In this document: positions 5,229-8,724 of the stretch, one piece after another
Numbering within the stretch: position 1 is the first letter of the stretch
Layout of the letters: each line of letters starts with the position of its first letter
Assembly: GCA_027483425.1 (NCBI GenBank)
Contig: JAIXUR010000414.1
Location: 1 to 8,724 of the forward strand
Length of the DNA stretch: 8,724 nt
Source: Cyanobacteriota bacterium
GTDB lineage: Bacteria > Cyanobacteriota > Cyanobacteriia > Phormidesmidales > Phormidesmidaceae
Direction of reading: 5' to 3'
Program-made: the position numbers and the translations under genes
Notes under the pieces: model-generated
The model's input: the letters and a program-made list of their open reading frames with translations, nothing else
Told to the model about the DNA's origin: nothing
Database searches by the model: none

Positions 5229-5846
5229 TCACCCACCCAACTGCTGACACCGGGTCATTCGCAGCATCATGGCGTCGAGCCGGGCCAGGTCGCCAAAGCC
5301 TGCGCCCTGGCCGGTTGAGAAGCCGCCTAGGCGCAGGGAGGCCATCCCTGGCAGGTGCCAGTACCACATCGCGGGCAGGTGGCCCTTGGGCGCTTCGAGA
5401 TCAAACTCAAGCCAGTTATAAAACCGCAAAAACCCAATGGGGCGGACCGGAAACAGCATCAACCAACCCACGGATTCAAAGAAGGGGTGGGGGGTGGCCC
5501 AGTTGCGCAGGGCGGGGTCAAAGGTGGCTGAGCTGAGGATTTCGGTGTAGATCTGAAGCTGGGTTGAGAAGCCAAAGTGGCCGCCGCTGGCCCCTTGCCA
5601 CTGGCTATCAAGGGCGTAGAGCAGTTGGCAGGGGATAGTGGCTAGGGTCTCGGCGGCGAGGTGGGGGCGGTGACTGGCCGAGGTGTCTTGGAGGAGCCGT
5701 TCGCCGCTGTGCAGACGTTGCTCCACGGCCAGCAGCAGGATGTCAGCGGTGAGGCGATCGGCCGCTTCCCAGTCTTCATCCTTGAGCAGCAGGGTGAGCT
5801 CGCTGAGGCTGGCGTCAAGTTCTGAGTTAGAAACGCTAGCTTGCAT
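5229..5846 (-). CDS. Stand-alone divergent GUN4-domain protein
   Basis: GUN4 domains bind porphyrins; the founding protein stimulates magnesium chelatase in chlorophyll synthesis. This 205-residue protein is little more than the domain. It shows LLLKDEDWEAADRLT (19-33, with Trp26, Asp30 and Thr33 of the W-x-x-AD-x-x-T helix), a central ALDSQW...FGF (Phe91-Gly92-Phe93), VGWLM, and NWLEFDLEAPKGHLPAMWYW near 148-168. It lacks the helical N-terminal domain of true chlorophyll-pathway Gun4 and its core is divergent (ALDSQWQGASGGHFGF), so it is more likely a regulatory relative. Its ATG overlaps the end of the preceding gene by 11 bp and has a strong GGGGAGGTG upstream, which implies translational coupling. 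It is the last gene of the probable three-gene operon. Haem or porphyrin binding is inferred from the family only. Confidence 0.85.
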   Translation of the reverse strand: MQASVSNSELDASLSELTLLLKDEDWEAADRLTADILLLAVEQRLHSGERLLQDTSASHRPHLAAETLATIPCQLLYALDSQWQGASGGHFGFSTQLQIYTEILSSATFDPALRNWATPHPFFESVGWLMLFPVRPIGFLRFYNWLEFDLEAPKGHLPAMWYWHLPGMASLRLGGFSTGQGAGFGDLARLDAMMLRMTRCQQLGG

Positions 5847-7377
5847 GGTTCACCTCCCCGGCGATCGCGGTTGGATCGAGGGCTGTCATGGCTGATTCTA
5901 GGGGCATGCAATCGTTGAGATAGGCCATGACGGCCTCCATGGCCTCAGGGCTAGGGCTGTAGCGATGGCCCAAGCTGACGCAACACCAGCGCCAGGTGGG
6001 TAGATGGCCGGGGGGGGCTTCAAGGCTGAAGGTGAGGTTGTAATAGGGCTTAAAGCCCTGATACAACCAGGATGACGGTTCACGCCACCCCAGGGTCTCC
6101 TCAAAGACGGCCCACCGTTTATGGTCGTCAGACTGAAGCGGCTGTTGACCCCGATACACCTGCTGCTGGGCCTTAAACCCAAACCGCCCGTTACTGTAGC
6201 GGCTCCACAGGGCATCGATGGTGGCTAAGTCAACGGGCGACAGGCGCTGCACCGTGGCGGCGGTGACCGGCTGCATGTCGTGGTTGAGGGCTTTCAGCAT
6301 GACAACTTCGGTCTCCAGGTCAGCCGCTGGCCAGGCCTGCTGGTGGAGCAACTCCCGCAGCCGATTGTAGTCGACTCCGGTGGCAGACTCGATGCTACCG
6401 TATAACTCATCGCGCACCGCCGCTTCAATCGTGGAGGCTTCCTCCAGGGAAATAGTGCGCAGCCGCCGCGATTGGGCCAGGCGACCTTGGTCAAACTCTG
6501 AGGGGTAGAGCGCCTCGGCCATGGCCTGGCGGCACAGCGATCGGTATTGGTCGAGATCTGCCTGGGCCTGGGTTTGGGACTCAATTTCAGCGGGAGTGGC
6601 GGCCCCTAGATCGGCCGCTTCGGCGGGGCCACTGGCGAATTGCAGGAGGTTGAGGTTGTCGTCGTCGTAGCGCTGCTGGTGCTGTTGGTAAATGGCTTCG
6701 GCGGTGGGGATGGGCAGGCCCAAATTTTCGGCCAGCTCTTGCAATACTGACCAGATATCTTTAGGGGCCAAGGGCTGACCCGCGGCCAAGGTTCGCAGGC
6801 GGCTAAATTCAGCCTGGGTGATGTCTTCAAAGTGGCGGCGCTTCTCTGCCTGGGTTCGGTAGGGGCCGGTGGCTTTGGCGTTGAGGTCGTCAGCCTGCTC
6901 GACCGAGAGGCCGAGGCGCTGGCGGAGCAGGTTGAGGTTATCCAGCTCGGTGGGTGAGAGCTCGCCCTGGGTGCGGCTGTAGGTTTCGGCCTCGGCCAGG
7001 TAGTCGCAGGCTGGGGAAAACAGCAGCCCGCTCCGGGCGATGTCTAGCAGGCCGAGTAAATCCTCGGCTCGGTGGGTTTGAATTTGCAGGTTAAGGTCTG
7101 AAGCTTGGAAGAAGAAGAGCGTGTCGATGGGTCGGTAGTAGAGGCGATCGCGCAACCGCCTCAGGATCGCTCCCAGCCGCTCTGCATCAGTCTCAAACTT
7201 TACCCCGACGCTAATGGTGTCGGCCTCTCTAATCTCTGAAACTTTCTCAAACCTAGTCTGACCCATGCCCTCTAGGTCACACAGATCGTCAATGAGGTAG
7301 TGAACCTCCGTGACCACCTCGTCACGTTTAAGCTGAGGATCCACAAATTTGATTAAACATCTAACGTTCTGCGTCAA
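5836..7377 (-). CDS. Multidomain protein with C-terminal GUN4 domain
   Basis: The 513-residue product has four parts. Residues 1-115 form an alpha/beta region with short hydrophobic strands (RCLIKFVD, TISVGVKF, DTLFFFQ), loosely like the effector-associated domains found at the N-terminus of cyanobacterial signalling and conflict proteins; this likeness is tentative. Residues 139-188 and about 278-330 are two helical modules built on LxxRLGLSxEQA / RTISLEEASTIEA. Residues 336-505 are a clear GUN4 domain: YNRLRELLHQQAW with PAADLET (337-356), RLSPVDLATIDALW and SNGRFGF (Phe399-Gly-Phe401), and LEAPPGHLP. The start is TTG at 7377, chosen because GAGG (7385-7388) lies seven bases upstream and no in-frame ATG occurs before residue 38. 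It is 61 bp from the preceding paralogue with no terminator between, and overlaps the next gene. A ligand-sensing role is inferred from GUN4. Confidence 0.85.
   Translation of the reverse strand: MTQNVRCLIKFVDPQLKRDEVVTEVHYLIDDLCDLEGMGQTRFEKVSEIREADTISVGVKFETDAERLGAILRRLRDRLYYRPIDTLFFFQASDLNLQIQTHRAEDLLGLLDIARSGLLFSPACDYLAEAETYSRTQGELSPTELDNLNLLRQRLGLSVEQADDLNAKATGPYRTQAEKRRHFEDITQAEFSRLRTLAAGQPLAPKDIWSVLQELAENLGLPIPTAEAIYQQHQQRYDDDNLNLLQFASGPAEAADLGAATPAEIESQTQAQADLDQYRSLCRQAMAEALYPSEFDQGRLAQSRRLRTISLEEASTIEAAVRDELYGSIESATGVDYNRLRELLHQQAWPAADLETEVVMLKALNHDMQPVTAATVQRLSPVDLATIDALWSRYSNGRFGFKAQQQVYRGQQPLQSDDHKRWAVFEETLGWREPSSWLYQGFKPYYNLTFSLEAPPGHLPTWRWCCVSLGHRYSPSPEAMEAVMAYLNDCMPLESAMTALDPTAIAGEVNHAS
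5851..5859 (-). promoter_or_regulatory. Strong Shine-Dalgarno sequence for the stand-alone GUN4 gene
   Basis: GGGGAGGTG lies within the last codons of the preceding gene, with core GGAGG six bases before the ATG at 5846. Together with the 11-bp overlap of the two genes it points to coupled, efficient translation. Confidence 0.8.
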
Positions 7378-7384
7378 GCTGCCA

Positions 7385-7388
7385 CCTC
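7385..7388 (-). promoter_or_regulatory. Shine-Dalgarno sequence supporting a TTG start
   Basis: GAGG within GTGAGGTGGC lies seven bases before TTG at 7377. It decides the start of the multidomain GUN4 gene, whose first in-frame ATG would remove a conserved strand shared with the paralogue. Confidence 0.65.
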
Positions 7389-7438
7389 ACAGACGCACCC
7401 GCAATCAAACTAGAGTCCCAGGTCCATCCTTTGAAACC

Positions 7439-8521
7439 CTATAGTAAGCCAGATCTCGAATACAGCTCATCTAAAACCGTTGCCTCCAGGGACTCTGCCT
7501 CGGACGGGCTGAGGTGATAAAACTCCCGGGCCTGGTGCAGCCGACCCTGGGTAAACGCTGTGGCCGAGAGCGTTGCCAGGGCGCGCTGGCGAAATGAGGC
7601 GGCGTCTGGCCCAAACTCCTGGGGGGGTAAATCGGCCAGCACAATGTCTGCAAAGGCTTGACGATAGTTGGCCAGGCGCTGCTCCTCTGCCAGGCGCTGC
7701 TGTCGAGCCGATTCTGCGGCGGCCTCCGCCTGCTGTTGGGCTCGCTCGGTTTCGCGGCTCAGGGTTGCCAAACGCTCTGCTTTTAAGAATTGAGCATCGA
7801 CCTCGGGCAGCCCCATGGTGGTGGCCTTATCCCCCATGACGGCCCAAAAATCGCTATCTAGGACGTTGTCCTGCTGACAGGCCAGCAGCGCTTGGCGAAA
7901 GTGCTGATATTTTTCTGCCAGGGTTTTGAACGGCCCCAGGGCCTGAGCCTGGAGGTGATTAGCCTCTTCCGGCGATAGCCCCACCCGATGGCGGGCAAGA
8001 TTTAAATTGGCCTGGGCGGCAGGGGTGATTTCCCCAAACCTGTCGATGTAGGCCTCTGTCTGCATCCGATACAGGTCTTGGGGCGACAACAGGGCTTCCC
8101 CTAGGGACAGCAGTTGAGCCAGTCCCTTGGCCTGGCTGGTCTGTAGGGTAATGATCTGGGTCGGTGGCAGTTCTAAGGCAAACAGGGTTTTCTGGGCGGT
8201 GAGGTCTAGCCAGCTGCCGAGGCACCTCAAAATAACCCTAAATTTGTCTAGCGGTGCCTCAAATTGAAGCCCGGCATACAGGGTGGGGGCCGAGATACCA
8301 GCGCTAGGGGCGATCGCTGACTCCCCCGGCTGCGTGCTGGGCCGAGCCTTGGGTCGAGCCATGGGCAGAAAGGCAAAGGTGGTGTTTTCTAAATGGCTCA
8401 ACCGGGTAATGTTGCCACACAACGCCTGCACCCCAGCGTGGGTAACCCCTGGATCTACCCCATACTCGAGGGATTTAATCGACAGCCTAAAGCGATGGCT
8501 GGAGCCAGAATCTTTGACCAT
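7439..8521 (-). CDS. Paralogue of the multidomain GUN4 protein, lacking the GUN4 domain
   Basis: The 360-residue product aligns by eye with residues 1-330 of its downstream neighbour. Shared points are AGLQFEAPLDKFRVILR (neighbour VGVKFETDAERLGAILR), GEITPAAQANLNLARHRVGL (neighbour GELSPTELDNLNLLRQRLGL), and FTQGRLHQ...LSPSEAESLEA with DELYS near the C-terminus. The N-terminal region (1-140) carries an extra Pro/Ala-rich loop near 53-80. Helical module one spans about 164-212 (Glu164 to Pro167 at its start), and 246-290 is an Ala/Glu/Gln/Arg-rich coiled coil absent from the neighbour. The protein ends just where GUN4 would begin, with no GUN4 remnant in the 61-bp gap. ATG at 8521 has no clear Shine-Dalgarno sequence. 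It is first in the probable operon. It may act as a partner of the GUN4-bearing paralogue; that is inference. Confidence 0.75.
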   Translation of the reverse strand: MVKDSGSSHRFRLSIKSLEYGVDPGVTHAGVQALCGNITRLSHLENTTFAFLPMARPKARPSTQPGESAIAPSAGISAPTLYAGLQFEAPLDKFRVILRCLGSWLDLTAQKTLFALELPPTQIITLQTSQAKGLAQLLSLGEALLSPQDLYRMQTEAYIDRFGEITPAAQANLNLARHRVGLSPEEANHLQAQALGPFKTLAEKYQHFRQALLACQQDNVLDSDFWAVMGDKATTMGLPEVDAQFLKAERLATLSRETERAQQQAEAAAESARQQRLAEEQRLANYRQAFADIVLADLPPQEFGPDAASFRQRALATLSATAFTQGRLHQAREFYHLSPSEAESLEATVLDELYSRSGLL

Positions 8522-8571
8522 GGCAGGCAGGGGCGGCGGGTAGGGGAGATATGGCAGGGGAACGCTGGCCC

Positions 8572-8577
8572 AGTATA
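8572..8577 (-). promoter_or_regulatory. Candidate -10 box for the three-gene operon
   Basis: TATACT on the minus strand matches the -10 consensus at 5 of 6 positions and lies about 50 bp before the ATG at 8521. No good -35 box is found 16-18 bp upstream, so the call is weak. The leader between it and the gene is C-rich. Confidence 0.2.
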
Positions 8578-8640
8578 TCAGCGCCTACCGGTTAGGAGAC
8601 TAGGGGAGCCGTGCCAAGGAGGTTTCCGGAAAAGAAGATA

Positions 8641-8671
8641 CCTCAGGGGCGCAGGGCCTGCGCCCTTGAGG
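8641..8671. repeat. 14-bp GC-rich hairpin
   Basis: CCTCAGGGGCGCAG (8641-8654) pairs with CTGCGCCCTTGAGG (8658-8671), with one G-T pair and a 3-nt loop. No T-run follows on either strand. Together with the palindromes after murQ and after the SGNH-like gene it suggests a family of GC-rich intergenic palindromes. Confidence 0.65.
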
Positions 8672-8694
8672 GGCAGCAGACTTCTAACGACAAA

Positions 8695-8722
8695 GCCCCA
8701 GGGTGAATGACAACCCTGGGGC
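8695..8722 (-). terminator. Probable intrinsic terminator of a gene beyond the window
   Basis: GCCCCAGGGT (8695-8704) pairs with ACCCTGGGGC (8713-8722) in a 10-bp stem with an 8-nt loop. Read on the minus strand the stem is followed by TTTGTCG, a short T-run. It would end a minus-strand transcript that begins outside the window, separating it from the three-gene operon. Confidence 0.55.
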
Positions 8723-8724
8723 AA

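Noticed and set aside
4822..5367. 181-codon minus-strand frame at the same convergent junction
   Set aside because: It is antisense to the end of the SGNH-like gene and overlaps the GUN4 gene in a different frame; no motif supports it.
4916..5536. 206-codon plus-strand frame bridging the SGNH-like gene and the GUN4 gene
   Set aside because: It overlaps two well-supported genes, crosses the palindrome between them and encodes a Pro/Arg/Ser-rich product without family features.
5229..5846. Assignment of the small GUN4 gene as the chlorophyll-pathway gun4
   Set aside because: It lacks the N-terminal helical domain and the typical core, and sits in a regulatory-looking operon, not near tetrapyrrole genes. 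No gene symbol was given.
1..8724. CRISPR array, tRNA, rRNA, transposase or prophage genes
   Set aside because: No regularly spaced repeats, cloverleaf-type sequences, transposase motifs or terminal inverted repeats with target duplications were found on either strand.

Overview
The window looks like chromosomal DNA from a filamentous or unicellular cyanobacterium of the Leptolyngbya/Nodosilinea/Phormidium type. The main sign is ten perfect copies of the HIP1 octamer GCGATCGC in 8.7 kb, about 0.13 being expected at random with equal base use. Gene content agrees: two GUN4-domain proteins, a pentapeptide-repeat protein with a typical cyanobacterial N-terminal cap, and a cyanobacterial-style SGNH-like secreted protein. 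The genus is an inference; no marker gene is present.

Left part (1-3256): a small DUF4870-type membrane protein (+) is followed by murQ (+), the N-acetylmuramic acid 6-phosphate etherase of cell-wall recycling. murQ converges on a pentapeptide-repeat gene (-) with a GC-rich palindrome between them. Upstream of the pentapeptide gene is a near-perfect HLR1 element, the binding site of the response regulator RpaB, overlapping a candidate -10 box. This predicts control by light or redox state. Next comes a rhomboid intramembrane serine protease (-) with its full catalytic set and a GTG start.

Middle (3257-5220): a 488-bp stretch without an annotated gene is not empty. On the minus strand it carries what looks like a short membrane-anchor coding region broken by one frameshift in a G3A4 run, followed by a strong intrinsic terminator. 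On the plus strand follows an exported SGNH-hydrolase-like protein with a GSSR nucleophile motif, a C-terminal DxxH motif and a low-complexity linker inserted in the middle. A second copy of the murQ-type palindrome follows its stop codon.

Right part (5229-8521, all minus strand): three genes probably form one operon, read 8521 to 5229. The first two are paralogues sharing an N-terminal alpha/beta domain and two helical repeat modules. The second adds a C-terminal GUN4 domain; the first stops exactly where GUN4 would begin. The third gene is a stand-alone divergent GUN4 protein whose start overlaps the end of the second by 11 bp. GUN4 domains bind tetrapyrroles in characterised members, so this may be a small tetrapyrrole- or stress-sensing regulatory set. 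It is the most likely under-described system in the window; its function is not established by the sequence alone.
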